This document shows, one piece after another, positions 45,764 through 54,742 of a stretch of DNA of 64,000 nt. The stretch lies in assembly GCF_004123835.1 (NCBI RefSeq), contig NZ_MZMU01000022.1, positions 143,814-207,813 on the forward strand, in the 5' to 3' direction. The notes under the pieces were generated by a model. That model saw only the letters and a program-made list of their open reading frames with translations. It was not told the DNA's origin and ran no database searches. The translations under genes and the position numbers were made by a program. Numbering within the stretch: the first letter of the stretch is position 1; every line of letters starts with the position of its first letter. The DNA is from Rhizobium leguminosarum. Lineage in GTDB: Bacteria > Pseudomonadota > Alphaproteobacteria > Rhizobiales > Rhizobiaceae.

Positions 45764-47530
45764 TTGACCCAAACGATGTTCGGACCTGCATTCACCGAAG
45801 AGGGCATTCTATTCCGCCTCTGGGCTCCCCTGCATGAAAGCGTGTCGTTGAAGATCGAAGGCGCTGATCCGCGGCGGATGCAGGCGGTCGGGGACGGCTG
45901 GCACCATTGCACGGTCGCGGATGCCAGTGTCGGTACGCGCTACCGCTTTGTCCTGCCGGACGGCCTCGAAATTCCCGATCCCGCCTCGCGGCTTCAGCCG
46001 CAGGATGTGCACGGGCCGAGCGAAGTGGTCGACCTTTCCTCCTATCGCTGGAAGACGAGTGACTGGACGGGTCGGCCTTGGGAAGAGATGGTCATCTACG
46101 AGATGCATATCGGCTGCTTCACGCCGGAGGGTACTTTCAAGGCCGCGATCGAGCGGCTTGACCATCTGCAAGCGCTGGGCGTTACGGCGCTGCAGATCAT
46201 GCCGCTGAGTGAATTTCCCGGCCGTTACAGCTGGGGTTATGATGGCGTGCTTCCCTATGCTCCGTGCAGCAGCTACGGCCGGCCGGAAGATTTCATGGCG
46301 CTGGTGGACGCAGCACATCAGCGCGGCATCTCGGTTTTCCTGGACGTGGTCTACAATCACTTCGGGCCTGACGGGAACTATATCCCCTCCTATGCGCCGC
46401 TCTTTACCGACCATCACAAGACGCCCTGGGGCAACGGCATCAACTACGATGGCGACGGATCGGGGATGATCCGCGAGTTCATCATCCAGAATGCCATCTA
46501 CTGGATCACCGAGTTCAGGCTCGACGGTTTCCGCTTCGATGCCGTCCACGCCATCAAGGACGACAGCGCCGAGCATCTGCTTCACGCGCTTGCCCGCCGC
46601 GTCAGGGCTGGGGCCGGCAACCGGCATGTTCACCTGATCGTCGAAAACGAGGAGAATGACAGCGACCTGTTGACGCGTGGCGAAAATGGAGAAGTGAGGC
46701 TGTTCACCGCCCAGTGGAACGACGACGTCCATCATGTGCTGCATATCACTGCCACCGGCGAAACCTTCGGCTATTATGCCGATTACGCCGGTGACGCCGG
46801 CAAGCTCGGCCGAGCGCTGGCGGAAGGCTTCGTGTTTCAGGGGGAACACATGCCGTACCGCGGCGGAAGCCGCGGCAAGCCGAGCGGCCATCTGCCGCCC
46901 ACCGCTTTCATCTCCTTCATCCAGAACCATGACCAGATCGGTAATCGGGCGCTGGGGGACCGGGTTCTGGCCTCGAGCCCGGCTGATGTCGCCAAGGCCG
47001 TCGCCGCCGTCTACCTGCTGGCGCCTGAGATTCCGATGCTGTTCATGGGGGAGGAATGGGGTGCTAGAGAGCCTTTCCCCTTCTTCTGCGATTTCGACGA
47101 GGATCTGAACGAGAAGGTCAGGAAAGGCCGTCGCGAGGAGCTTTCCCGTCTGCCGGGCTTCGACGCCGACGATCTTCTCGACCCGACGGCGCCATCGACC
47201 TTCGCCGCCGCTAAGCTGGACTGGTCGAAACTCGCCTCCGAGGTCCTTGATTTTTACAGGACGCTTCTCGACCTCCGGCACCGAAGGATCGTGCCTTTGC
47301 TGAAAGGCGCTGGCGCCGGAAACGCGGTCTATCACTCGGCGGGAAGCGCGCTCGCGGTGGATTGGACCCTGGCGCAAAACCGGCGCCTTCATCTGCGCGC
47401 CAACCTCGGCAACGAGGCGGCGCCACTCGTCTCGCAGCAGGATGACGGCGAGACGATCTTCCGTCTCGGCGGTAGCGATGGCGGCAATCTCGCGCCCTGG
47501 ACGGTGATCTGGAGCATCAGCGAGGCGTGA
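45764..47530 (+). CDS. treZ: Maltooligosyltrehalose trehalohydrolase (TreZ)
   Basis: 588 residues. N-terminal beta-sandwich (FRLWAP, about 8-95), GH13 barrel (about 105-450) and C-terminal beta domain. Catalytic residues: nucleophile D259 (GFRFDAVHAI), acid/base E294 (LIVENEEND), D390 (QNHDQIGN), all matching the TreZ pattern. It releases trehalose from maltooligosyltrehalose. Start TTG 45764 is favoured by AAGG 6 bp before; the ATG at 45776 would be poorly spaced. It lies 26 bp upstream of malQ and both should be one operon. The synthase treY that makes its substrate is absent from the window. Confidence 0.94.
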   Translation: MTQTMFGPAFTEEGILFRLWAPLHESVSLKIEGADPRRMQAVGDGWHHCTVADASVGTRYRFVLPDGLEIPDPASRLQPQDVHGPSEVVDLSSYRWKTSDWTGRPWEEMVIYEMHIGCFTPEGTFKAAIERLDHLQALGVTALQIMPLSEFPGRYSWGYDGVLPYAPCSSYGRPEDFMALVDAAHQRGISVFLDVVYNHFGPDGNYIPSYAPLFTDHHKTPWGNGINYDGDGSGMIREFIIQNAIYWITEFRLDGFRFDAVHAIKDDSAEHLLHALARRVRAGAGNRHVHLIVENEENDSDLLTRGENGEVRLFTAQWNDDVHHVLHITATGETFGYYADYAGDAGKLGRALAEGFVFQGEHMPYRGGSRGKPSGHLPPTAFISFIQNHDQIGNRALGDRVLASSPADVAKAVAAVYLLAPEIPMLFMGEEWGAREPFPFFCDFDEDLNEKVRKGRREELSRLPGFDADDLLDPTAPSTFAAAKLDWSKLASEVLDFYRTLLDLRHRRIVPLLKGAGAGNAVYHSAGSALAVDWTLAQNRRLHLRANLGNEAAPLVSQQDDGETIFRLGGSDGGNLAPWTVIWSISEA

Positions 47531-47556
47531 CGGTGTGCTTATAGGAAGGCGATCGA

Positions 47557-49425
47557 ATGATGAAATCTGCTGAGCTCGACAAGCTCGCCCGCCGGCACGG
47601 CATCAGCCCGACCAGGCCCAGTCCCGACAATCGGGAGGTGGCGATATCAGGGCAAACCAAACGCAAGATCCTCTCGGCATTGAAGATCGACTTGCCGGAA
47701 GCGGCCGATCACGAGACCGGCGCGCTACGGCGGGAGCCCAAGCCGGCGGCTAAGAAGATCGCCAGGTCATTTCTGCCGGATTTCCTTTCCGGCACGCGCG
47801 TCTGGGGCGTGAGCCTGCAGCTTTACGAGCTTCGTTCGGCACGCAACTGGGGCATAGGAGACTTCGAGGATCTATCCGATATGGCGGATCTCGCGGGATC
47901 TCTGGGCGCCGATTTCATCGGCCTCACCCCGCTTCACGCGCCGTTTCTCGCCGATCCCGACCGTTGCAGCCCCTATGAGCCCTCGAGCCGCCAGCATCTC
48001 AACCCGCTCTATATCGCGGTCGACCGGCTGCCGGGTTTTGCTTGTAGTCCCGAACTCGAACGGCAATTGGCAAGCCTTCGCCAAACCGATCTCGTCGATT
48101 ACGTCGGCGTCGCACAGATCAAGCTTAGGGCCCTGCGCGATCTTTGGCCGGCCTGGCGACGGCGCAGCGTGATCGGCGAGGCCTATGATCCGGCCGATTT
48201 CGATGCCTTCATCACGCAAGGCGGTAACAGCCTGCGGCTGCACGCGCTTTTCGAATGCCTCTCGTTTTCCATGGTCGAGCGCGGTGCGGGTGCCGGCTGG
48301 CAATGTTGGCCGTCCGATCTCCAGCGCTTCGACAGCGCCGCCGTCGCCGAATTCGAGCGCGGACACGAGGATCATGTCGCCTTCCACATGTGGCTGCAAT
48401 GGCTTGCTCACCGGCAGCTGATGCAGGCGGCGGAGCGGGCGCGGAAGGCCGGCCTGCGGATCGGGCTCTATCTCGATCTTGCCGTCGGGGAGGCGGTCGA
48501 TGGCTCGGCGACATGGAGCGAGCCGGATACCTATGTCTCCAAGGCCACCATCGGCAGCCCACCCGATCCATTCGCCGTGGACGGGCAGGACTGGCACCTT
48601 GCCGGATATCTGCCTTCCGCGATTGCCGCAGGAGAAATGTCGCCTTTCCGGCGCATGGTCAGCGCTGCCATGCGATATGCGGGCGCCATCCGCATCGACC
48701 ACGCCGCAGCACTTCGCCGCCTCTTCCTGGTGCCATGGGGCAGCAGGCCGGACGGCGGCGCCTATGTCCGTTATCCCGCGGATCGGCTTCTGCAGATCCT
48801 CGCAGAAGTGTCGGCCGAGCATCGGTGCCTCGTTATCGGAGAAGACCTGGGACTGATCCCCAAGGGATTGCAGGACGATCTGGCGGCGGCCCACATTCTC
48901 TCCTACCGCATCCTTTCCTATGAACAGGACGAGAAGGGCTTCAAGCCGGCGGACGTCTATCCCGTCCTGGCTTTGGCCTGCATTTCGACGCACGACCACC
49001 AGACCCTTGCCGGCTGGTGGCGCGGCGCCGACATTCAGGCCCGGTGCGACCACGGCATCGTGCCGGCCGATCTCACCGAGAAACATCTCGAAGACCGAAA
49101 GCGCGAGCGGAGGAACCTGAAGGCGGCGCTGAAGGCTGCCGGCCTCGACCTGCCGGCCAGGCTTTCCCAAGCGCGGGCAAGCGAGGAGACGCTGAGGGAA
49201 TTGACCGTCAGCGCCTATCGCTTCATCGCCAGGACGCCCTCGCTTCTCGCCGCGGTCCGTCTCGCCGATCTCACCGACGAAAAAAGGCCAACCAATGTGC
49301 CAGGCACCAGCGACAGCTATCCGAACTGGAAGCCGAAGCTATCGGTTTTGCTCGCGGATCTGATGTCGAGCCCGTTGCTCAAGAGCGTGACGGCGGCAAT
49401 GCGGGAGGAACGGCCGCGGGCGTGA
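47557..49425 (+). CDS. malQ: 4-alpha-glucanotransferase MalQ (GH77)
   Basis: 622 residues. N-terminal helical segment about 1-75, then the GH77 barrel (VSLQLYELRSARNWGIGDF onward). Catalytic residues: nucleophile D381 (IRIDHAAAL), acid/base E429 (IGEDLG), D480 (STHDHQT; more often THDNDT). It disproportionates maltodextrins and so can set the chain lengths of TreZ substrates and glucan. Start ATG 47557; a second ATG follows directly. The long internal loop TSDSYPNWKPK near the C-terminus is typical. Confidence 0.93.
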   Translation: MMKSAELDKLARRHGISPTRPSPDNREVAISGQTKRKILSALKIDLPEAADHETGALRREPKPAAKKIARSFLPDFLSGTRVWGVSLQLYELRSARNWGIGDFEDLSDMADLAGSLGADFIGLTPLHAPFLADPDRCSPYEPSSRQHLNPLYIAVDRLPGFACSPELERQLASLRQTDLVDYVGVAQIKLRALRDLWPAWRRRSVIGEAYDPADFDAFITQGGNSLRLHALFECLSFSMVERGAGAGWQCWPSDLQRFDSAAVAEFERGHEDHVAFHMWLQWLAHRQLMQAAERARKAGLRIGLYLDLAVGEAVDGSATWSEPDTYVSKATIGSPPDPFAVDGQDWHLAGYLPSAIAAGEMSPFRRMVSAAMRYAGAIRIDHAAALRRLFLVPWGSRPDGGAYVRYPADRLLQILAEVSAEHRCLVIGEDLGLIPKGLQDDLAAAHILSYRILSYEQDEKGFKPADVYPVLALACISTHDHQTLAGWWRGADIQARCDHGIVPADLTEKHLEDRKRERRNLKAALKAAGLDLPARLSQARASEETLRELTVSAYRFIARTPSLLAAVRLADLTDEKRPTNVPGTSDSYPNWKPKLSVLLADLMSSPLLKSVTAAMREERPRA

Positions 49426-49617
49426 TTAAGGCCGGGCGAGCCGTCAATTTCGTCATTGTCGTTCTATCGGGCCTGCTGCGCGTTCGGAAATCGATCGGGG
49501 AGGGAACGAATAGGAAGCCGGCGAATTTTGAAGGAATAAGGACAGGCATTGCCGAGATGAGGACCCGTCCGCTTTCGCCGCGTCCGATGCGGCGACTATA
49601 TAGATGGAAAAAAGACC

Positions 49618-49779
49618 ATGACGACCGCATTCATCCTTATCGCATTGGCTCTGATCATCATCTACGCCGGCCCGACACTGCTGTTCATCTGCGTCGGATA
49701 TGCCGATTATATGCTGGAGCGGCGAAGGCATATGGTGGCGTTGAAGCACGCCGTGAGGCGTCGCAGCGACGAGTTTTAG
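49618..49779 (+). CDS. 53-residue single-span membrane protein
   Basis: An ATG at 49618 opens a 53-residue frame: an N-terminal helix FILIALALIIIYAGPTLL (about 4-21), then a Cys-containing turn, then a strongly basic tail (MLERRRHMVALKHAVRRR). This is the topology of small inner-membrane proteins that sit beside larger complexes. It follows a purine-rich stretch (GGAAAAAAG). A GGAAC at 49503 followed by TT 18 bp later is a weak stress-promoter match 110 bp upstream. Unrecognised family. Confidence 0.5.
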   Translation: MTTAFILIALALIIIYAGPTLLFICVGYADYMLERRRHMVALKHAVRRRSDEF

Positions 49780-50021
49780 AGCAATTCGCGGGAAGACCGC
49801 TTCGCACGTCTCCTGGAGTGGCTCGAGGTGGTGGACACCTTTCGTCGGCTTGGATGTTGCTGTGCTTTCCCCGAGAAAGGGATCCAGAGGCAGGTCGGCA
49901 AAACCCGCCTCCGGCAGCCAGCGCTCGCGAAACGCCTCTGCGAATGGTTAGTCGTTCGCCGTGACCTTGACGCCAAGCACTGAAGGAATGGTGTTCGGTG
50001 CGCCCATGGCCGCGCCGATGA

Positions 50022-50240
50022 TCATCGGGACGCCGGCAGCGTCATGCGCCGATCGCTCATGCCGTTGGTCAGGAGCACGTAACCTTCGTCCGTACCGACC
50101 GGCGCGAAGTCGCGTCCGAACGCATGAATTTCAATGCCGTCCGATCGGTCGTCTGAGAAGGAATATTCCGGTTCCTCCAGTTCATTCTCATAAACGGTGC
50201 GACGGTATGCATTGAGAGATGTCGTTTCTGCTCCTGGCAT
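50022..50240 (-). pseudogene. Truncated SUFU-domain protein
   Basis: ATG 50240, preceded by GGAGAG, starts a 72-residue product that looks like the N-terminal part of a bacterial suppressor-of-fused domain: DGIEIHAFGRDF and the hallmark VLLTNGMSDRRM. It stops soon after that motif, where intact SUFU domains continue for about 100 residues. Directly downstream, another frame reads VPMIIGAAMGAPNTIPSVLG and ends at TAA 49948-49950, suggesting a frameshift or a joined fragment. SUFU domains occur in immunity proteins and polymorphic-toxin neighbourhoods; no intact toxin is seen here. Confidence 0.45.
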
Positions 50241-50614
50241 CGTCGCTGTCTCTCCATTCTTTCCATTCCACGCAAACGTGGCAGATCGGGCCGGCGCAGC
50301 ACTACAGGCCAAGGTCATGGCTAGAAAACGCCTTCGGCTGCATGCTCTGAGAAAGGGGATCATTTTTGAAGCACAACCACGCTTTGAATGGATTTTTAAT
50401 GCCACCGGCCTCTGGAAAATTCAACGTCAACATGAGGGGATAGACGACTGCTTGCGCTCCGACCGAACGACGCGATGGCGCGGCGTTCCGGTTTCGGGCC
50501 GAGGTCTCGCCTGCACTGATGTCTCCGGCCAAATTCTGGAACAATGTCTGTCGTCGCCTGTTACATTGACGATAAAGCGAGTGCCGCGCGAAGACGAGGC
50601 AGCTGGAGGGATCG
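50241..50614. other. 374-bp gene-poor stretch with a candidate stress promoter
   Basis: I see no convincing gene on either strand. Close to its right end lies GGAAC (50538-50542), 16 bp, TGTT (50559-50562), a three-of-four match to the EcfG -10 element, directed at the lipoprotein gene downstream. Confidence 0.4.
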
Positions 50615-50905
50615 ATGAAGCGGAGCATAGCATTTGGGCTGGTTTTTGCGCTTGTGCTGACAGGCTGCACGACCAGCGCAGGCAGTTATTCGTCGGCAGG
50701 ACTGGCGCCCATTCCCGGCAGCATCACGTATAGTGGCCAGCCTCGCACGAAGTTGACGAAATCACCGGTGGGCTCTTCCTTCCCCCACACCTTCACAGAT
50801 CAGTGGGGACGCCAGGTCGAGGAGATCTACATCATCCGGCCCGACCGGAGCTTGCTGATCGCCGCGCGTCACTACCGGCCCGTCTTCTCGCTCGACGACG
50901 ACTAG
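50615..50905 (+). CDS. Small lipoprotein
   Basis: 96 residues with a clean lipoprotein signal peptide (RSIAFGLVFALVLTGC, cysteine at 18) and a short mature part ending DQWGRQVEEIYIIRPDRSL and an acidic C-terminus. Start ATG 50615 has GGAGGG upstream. The mature sequence is not a family I recognise. It is followed at once by the RIME-like repeat, and an EcfG-like promoter lies about 50 bp upstream. Confidence 0.75.
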   Translation: MKRSIAFGLVFALVLTGCTTSAGSYSSAGLAPIPGSITYSGQPRTKLTKSPVGSSFPHTFTDQWGRQVEEIYIIRPDRSLLIAARHYRPVFSLDDD

Positions 50906-51017
50906 AACAGGATGATTTTTAGGCCGGCCGGCCTAAATCTGAATCTTGTTCTACATTAGATAGTTAGAGCATGATGTCGGCTGAAGACCGCTTACGCCTT
51001 TCGGCATCAAGCTCTAG
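50906..51017. repeat. RIME-like palindromic intergenic element, copy B
   Basis: Same two-part design as copy A. Part 1 has CAGGAT (50908-50913) and the perfect palindrome TTTAGGCCGGCCGGCCTAAA (50918-50937). Part 2 has arms AGAGCATGATG (50966-50976) and CATCAAGCTCT (51005-51015) with one mismatch. It begins right after the lipoprotein stop and ends 15 bp before the next gene. Confidence 0.75.
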
Positions 51018-51032
51018 GAAGGAGAAATGATC

Positions 51033-51440
51033 ATGCCGCGCCGCAAGAGCACTGAGACGACGACCCTCGACACCAAGGGAGCCAAGATCGGCGAGCCCGT
51101 TCCGAAAGCCATCATCGATACGAATACGGCCTCCGTCGGCGTTCCCCGGCAGTCTGATCATGACCTGGGCGAAGAGCTCGGCGTGCTGCGAAAGCAGATC
51201 GGCTCGCTCCAGCAGCAGGTCCTCGATGCCGCCCGGTCGGCAAAGGAGAGTGCCGGGAAAGCCATGCGTCAGACGGAGGCAACGGTGAAGCTCTACCCGG
51301 TCTCGACGCTCCTGCTCGTCGCGGCGGTCGCCGGCGCGCTCGCATTTGCCGTTCGTCGCGCCGCTCCGCCGCGCCATCGGCCTCACCTCGCACTGCGTGA
51401 GTTGAGGGATTTCTACGACACGATCCGCGAGCGCATCTGA
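51033..51440 (+). CDS. Membrane-anchored protein resembling DUF883/ElaB-YqjD type
   Basis: 135 residues. A polar N-terminal region, an amphipathic helical segment (LGVLRKQIGSLQQQVLDAAR, about 45-80), one membrane span (STLLLVAAVAGALAFAV, about 92-108) and a C-terminal soluble tail with RELRDFYDTIRERI. The helix-then-span order resembles DUF883 (ElaB/YqjD) stationary-phase membrane proteins, though the tail after the span is longer. ATG 51033 is better spaced from AAGGAG than ATG 51027. Confidence 0.6.
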   Translation: MPRRKSTETTTLDTKGAKIGEPVPKAIIDTNTASVGVPRQSDHDLGEELGVLRKQIGSLQQQVLDAARSAKESAGKAMRQTEATVKLYPVSTLLLVAAVAGALAFAVRRAAPPRHRPHLALRELRDFYDTIRERI

Positions 51441-51507
51441 CAAGATTTCAGGATTGTCAGCATCACGATTATGGCCGACGCTTCACTATCGAAGCGAGGG
51501 GATAAGC

Positions 51508-51756
51508 ATGTTCGACATCATCATACGCAGCGCTCTTGATATCGTTGGGCAGACTGAGCGCCTTGTCGAAGCAATGAGGCGACTGCTCCAGAGTGACGGC
51601 CTCGACGAAGTCGAGGTCTACGAGCTCGATTATGAGATCGAGCGGCTCGGGGATGTGGTTTTCAACGTGGACGAAGCCGTTCGATCGCTGGCGCGCACCG
51701 TCGAATGCTGGCCGCAGACCGCTCTCGCACACGGGATCCGTCGGACATTGCATTGA
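51508..51756 (+). CDS. Small acidic helical protein of unknown function
   Basis: 82 residues, rich in Glu/Asp and Leu (ALDIVGQTERLVEAMRRLL, YELDYEIERLGDVVFNVDEA). It is compatible with a compact helical bundle. ATG 51508 follows GAGGGGAT. It sits 67 bp after the DUF883-like gene and may share its transcript. No family recognised. Confidence 0.5.
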   Translation: MFDIIIRSALDIVGQTERLVEAMRRLLQSDGLDEVEVYELDYEIERLGDVVFNVDEAVRSLARTVECWPQTALAHGIRRTLH

Positions 51757-51933
51757 AGGTTGATAGCCACTTTAGCAACTGAGGCGTCACGAATCCCGCC
51801 CTGCGTTGGCAATGTCGATTCTGCGTGTCACGCTGATGTCACGCGACCGTCGCAGCAATATGTGCTTGATAGGCGCCGTTAGGCTCAGACCAGGGCAGGT
51901 CGGGCCAAATTGCTTTTTCGCTGGGGCATCGCA

Positions 51934-52164
51934 ATGACCTTGAATACCTCGGGGGAGAAATCTCAACCCCACGAATTCATCTTTCCGGTTCACACCCGGA
52001 CGATCGCAGAGATCAGATACGATAGTCTGAGCCGCGTCATGACGGTGGTCTATCACGACGGCCGCTCGTGCACGACTTCCGGCATACAAGGTCCTGCGAT
52101 GCTGAGGATCCTCGCCCAGCGTCCGTTGGAGCGCTCTCCGTTTCTGTTGCAGACGGTCATCTGA
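51934..52164 (+). CDS. Small KTSC-like protein
   Basis: 76 residues from ATG 51934 (an upstream in-frame codon at 51910 is possible). The core EIRYDSLSRVMTVVYHDGRS, with a following short strand and helix (MLRILAQRP), resembles the KTSC domain, a small beta-rich module of unknown role. Ribosome binding site weak. Confidence 0.45.
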   Translation: MTLNTSGEKSQPHEFIFPVHTRTIAEIRYDSLSRVMTVVYHDGRSCTTSGIQGPAMLRILAQRPLERSPFLLQTVI

Positions 52165-52299
52165 GGCGGAAAAGACGGCGGCGACGCTTGTCGGTCCAGT
52201 GCGAATAGTGTCGCCGCTTGTTAAATCAGCACGATCGTGCATCCATTTCCCGCGGCCTGCGTTCATCCCCCAACAGCCAGACACATGGAGGGAACGCCG

Positions 52300-52563
52300 A
52301 TGACCTTTCCACCGCCGAAGACCGAATCTCCCGCGCAGCGCTTCGAAGAGGCGACCGCTGCCGCACGCGACGCTTTGGAAAGGCTGATTGCAGCCGCCAA
52401 TGAAGCCGGATGGGGCACCGAAGAAATAACCTCAGCACTGCTTAAGGCGGCGCAGTTTATCAGCGATGCCAACAAGAGAGATCCCGATCCGGCGGACGAT
52501 CCCTCAATCAGCGACGCACCTGCCAGGCAGGAGCAGATTGGTCACGGCGAGCTCTACGATTAG
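52300..52563 (+). CDS. Small helical protein of unknown function
   Basis: 87 residues. ATG 52300 follows GGAGGG. It has a helical centre (AQRFEEATAAARDALERL, EEITSALLKAAQFI) with disordered Pro-rich start and acidic tail. It lies in the run of short proteins that separates malQ from the LacI-controlled operon. No known domain recognised. Confidence 0.5.
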   Translation: MTFPPPKTESPAQRFEEATAAARDALERLIAAANEAGWGTEEITSALLKAAQFISDANKRDPDPADDPSISDAPARQEQIGHGELYD

Positions 52564-52571
52564 CCGGAATC

Positions 52572-53642
52572 TCACCGGCCGATGGTCGCGACGGAGCCGC
52601 GCACGACGAGGTTTGTGCTGACGCGCAGACGTTCGACGGCAAGCGGGGTGCGTTCGATACGGGCGATGAGCCGCTCGCCGGCGAGCTTGCCCATCTCGTA
52701 GACGCGCTGGTCGACGATGGTGATCGGCGGAACGGTGACGTTGGTCCAGTCGGCGTCGAGAAACGAAATCATCGACACGTCCTTGGGGATCGACAGGCCG
52801 AGCGACTGCAGCGACTTGAAGATGCGCAAGCCGACGAGGCTGTCCGATGCCAGGAGCGCCGTTGGCGCAGCACTGTCCGAGAGCAGGCGTTTGATCACGC
52901 TGTCCGTCTGTTGCTGGTTCGTGGCGCCGAGCCTGACATAATGAAGAGGGTTCGGCAAACCCGCCTCGGTCAGGACGCTGACAAAACCTTCCACGCGTTC
53001 GCGTACGGCGGAATTCGAGATTCGCCCGATATTGGCGAGCCCGCCGCCCTCGGCATCCATGGCAGAGACGTAGGCGAGGCGGCGATGCCCTTGCCCGATC
53101 AGATAGCGGGTCGCCGCGATGGCTGCATCCCGGTCGTCGCCGGTCACGGCGTCGACATCGAGTTCCGGGATAGCCCGATCGAACAGGACGAGCGGCACGC
53201 CGGCACGGCGGACGTGCTGCAGATGGTCGAAGCTGTCGCAGCGGGCTGGCGTCACGATCAGGCCATCGACGCGCTTGCCGATCAGGAGGTCGACGGCCGA
53301 TTTTTCCGCATCGAGCTCTTCGCCCGAATTCGCGATGATGACGTTGAATCCCGCAAGGCGGGCCGCATCGCTGATGCCGCGCACCGCCAGACTGAAGAAA
53401 GCGTTCTCGATATCGCCGACCACCACCCCGATGATGCCGGACCTTCCGGTGCTCATGCTCCGGGCGAGCTCGTTCGGGCGGTATTCGAGCGCGGCCGCCG
53501 CCGCCATGACCCGATCTGTGATCTTGGCGCTGACCACGCCGTAGCCGCCGAGAACGCGGGCGGCTGTCGCCTTCGAGACCTTTGCGGCCTTCGCGACGTC
53601 GGCAACGGTGACTGCACGTTTCGGATGAGCGGAATCTTCCAT
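52572..53642 (-). CDS. LacI-family repressor of the divergent transport operon
   Basis: 356 residues. N-terminal HTH VTVADVAKAAKVSKATAARV (about 11-30), then hinge and effector-binding domain (about 68-350). It faces the binding protein/transporter/oxidoreductase operon, and three related ACCGGT-centred palindromes lie between the two starts. The effector is probably the transported compound or a metabolite of it. Confidence 0.93.
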   Translation of the reverse strand: MEDSAHPKRAVTVADVAKAAKVSKATAARVLGGYGVVSAKITDRVMAAAAALEYRPNELARSMSTGRSGIIGVVVGDIENAFFSLAVRGISDAARLAGFNVIIANSGEELDAEKSAVDLLIGKRVDGLIVTPARCDSFDHLQHVRRAGVPLVLFDRAIPELDVDAVTGDDRDAAIAATRYLIGQGHRRLAYVSAMDAEGGGLANIGRISNSAVRERVEGFVSVLTEAGLPNPLHYVRLGATNQQQTDSVIKRLLSDSAAPTALLASDSLVGLRIFKSLQSLGLSIPKDVSMISFLDADWTNVTVPPITIVDQRVYEMGKLAGERLIARIERTPLAVERLRVSTNLVVRGSVATIGR

Positions 53643-53669
53643 GGGCCGAGGACTACAAGAATTGTTGAC

Positions 53670-53735
53670 GACCGGTCAATTGACAGATACTAAATATGTC
53701 GTGAGACCGGTCTCTTTATATCGGAGACCGGTATC
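53670..53735. promoter_or_regulatory. Three ACCGGT-centred operators
   Basis: Site 1 GACCGGTC (53670-53677), site 2 GAGACCGGTCTC (53703-53714, perfect 12-bp palindrome), site 3 GAGACCGGTATC (53724-53735, two mismatches). Site centres are 35 and 21 bp apart; sites 2 and 3 are two helical turns apart, on the same face of the DNA. LacI-type autorepression and operon control fit well. Confidence 0.65.
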
Positions 53736-53824
53736 TTGTCCACAAATCTCTGTCGCATTGAGCGACAGCGGCGGGACGATCCACAATGCCGACAAGAGCA
53801 TTCCTTTCAGAGCGGAGAACGACG

Positions 53825-54652
53825 ATGAAGCCTTTTTTATCATTTCCGGCCATCATGGCCCCGTTGCGGGCCGGCCTTGTCACATGCCTTCTTACAATGG
53901 GGGCAGGCTCTGCGGCCGCCGCCGACAATCCCTATAAGCTTATCGAGCCCGGAACTATCAGCGTCGGCACGATGGGCGATTCCAAGCCCTATACGTTTGC
54001 GACGGCGGACGGCCAGTTCACCGGTTTCGATATCGAGCTGTTTCTCAACGTCGTCTCCCGCCTCGGCTTTCAAAAAGACAAGGTGACGTTCACCGGCCAG
54101 GAATTTTCAGCACTCCTGCCGTCGGTCGCCAACGAACGGTTCGACGTTGCCGTTGCAGCGATCGGAACCACCGAAGCCCGCAAGAAGACCGTCGACTTTT
54201 CGGACGGCTATCTTGCCGGTTATCTCTCCGTCCTGACCCCTGATGCAGGCATCAAGGATGCCGATGGCCTCAAGGGCAAGCGTCTCGGCGTCGTGCAGGG
54301 GACCTTGCAGGAAGTCTATGCAGCCAAGAATTTCGGGGGAACCGATCTGGTGAAATTCCCCGACAACAATTCTGCCGTGGCCGCCCTCAACAACGGAACC
54401 GTCGATGCGCATTTTCTCGACTACGAGGCCGCCAAGCAATATGGCGAGCGCTATCCCGCGCTGAAGGTTGCCGTGAATATCCCGTCCTTCGATGCGCCTG
54501 CCGGCTTCGTGGTCCGAAAAGGAAATGATGCCTTCCGCACGGCGCTGAACGGCGCGCTTCACGACGCGATGCAGGACGGCACCTGGAAGACCCTTTACGA
54601 AAAGTGGTTCCCCGGCTCGCCGATGCCGGAACAGTATCTTCCCAAGAAGTGA
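53825..54652 (+). CDS. Polar amino-acid-type ABC binding protein
   Basis: 275 residues. Signal peptide cleaved after GSAAAA near residue 33, followed by a PBP3-type binding domain: TISVGTMGDSKPYTFATADG, FTGFDIELFLNVV, and later LKGKRLGVVQGTLQEVY. These are hallmarks of amino-acid/opine binding proteins. ATG 53825 has GGAGAACG upstream and yields the signal peptide. A strong hairpin after its stop separates it from the permease gene and may favour higher expression of the binding protein. Confidence 0.9.
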   Translation: MKPFLSFPAIMAPLRAGLVTCLLTMGAGSAAAADNPYKLIEPGTISVGTMGDSKPYTFATADGQFTGFDIELFLNVVSRLGFQKDKVTFTGQEFSALLPSVANERFDVAVAAIGTTEARKKTVDFSDGYLAGYLSVLTPDAGIKDADGLKGKRLGVVQGTLQEVYAAKNFGGTDLVKFPDNNSAVAALNNGTVDAHFLDYEAAKQYGERYPALKVAVNIPSFDAPAGFVVRKGNDAFRTALNGALHDAMQDGTWKTLYEKWFPGSPMPEQYLPKK

Positions 54653-54659
54653 CGCCGTA

Positions 54660-54684
54660 AGCCGCCCGCTTCTGGCGGGCGGCT
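54660..54684. terminator. Intra-operon hairpin (attenuating terminator)
   Basis: Perfect 10-bp stem AGCCGCCCGC/GCGGGCGGCT with TTCTG loop, lying between the binding protein and permease-ATPase genes. No T-run follows, so it more likely protects or weakens the transcript than ends it fully. Confidence 0.55.
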
Positions 54685-54742
54685 AACCAAGGCTCTGCCG
54701 GACGGCGGCGTCTGCACCGGGCAAGAATTCATGGGGATCTGA

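Noticed and set aside
49503..49527. GGAAC with TT 18 bp downstream ahead of the 53-residue protein
   Set aside because: The -10 (ATTT) does not match CGTT and the distance to the start is 90 bp, so it is not listed as a promoter.
49453..50020. Open minus-strand frame continuing beyond the SUFU remnant
   Set aside because: Partly protein-like near 49800-49950, but without start codon or recognisable family and antisense to the small membrane protein; kept only as a comment in the SUFU entry.
50241..50614. Genes in overlapping open frames on both strands
   Set aside because: The products lack ribosome binding sites, domains and convincing composition.
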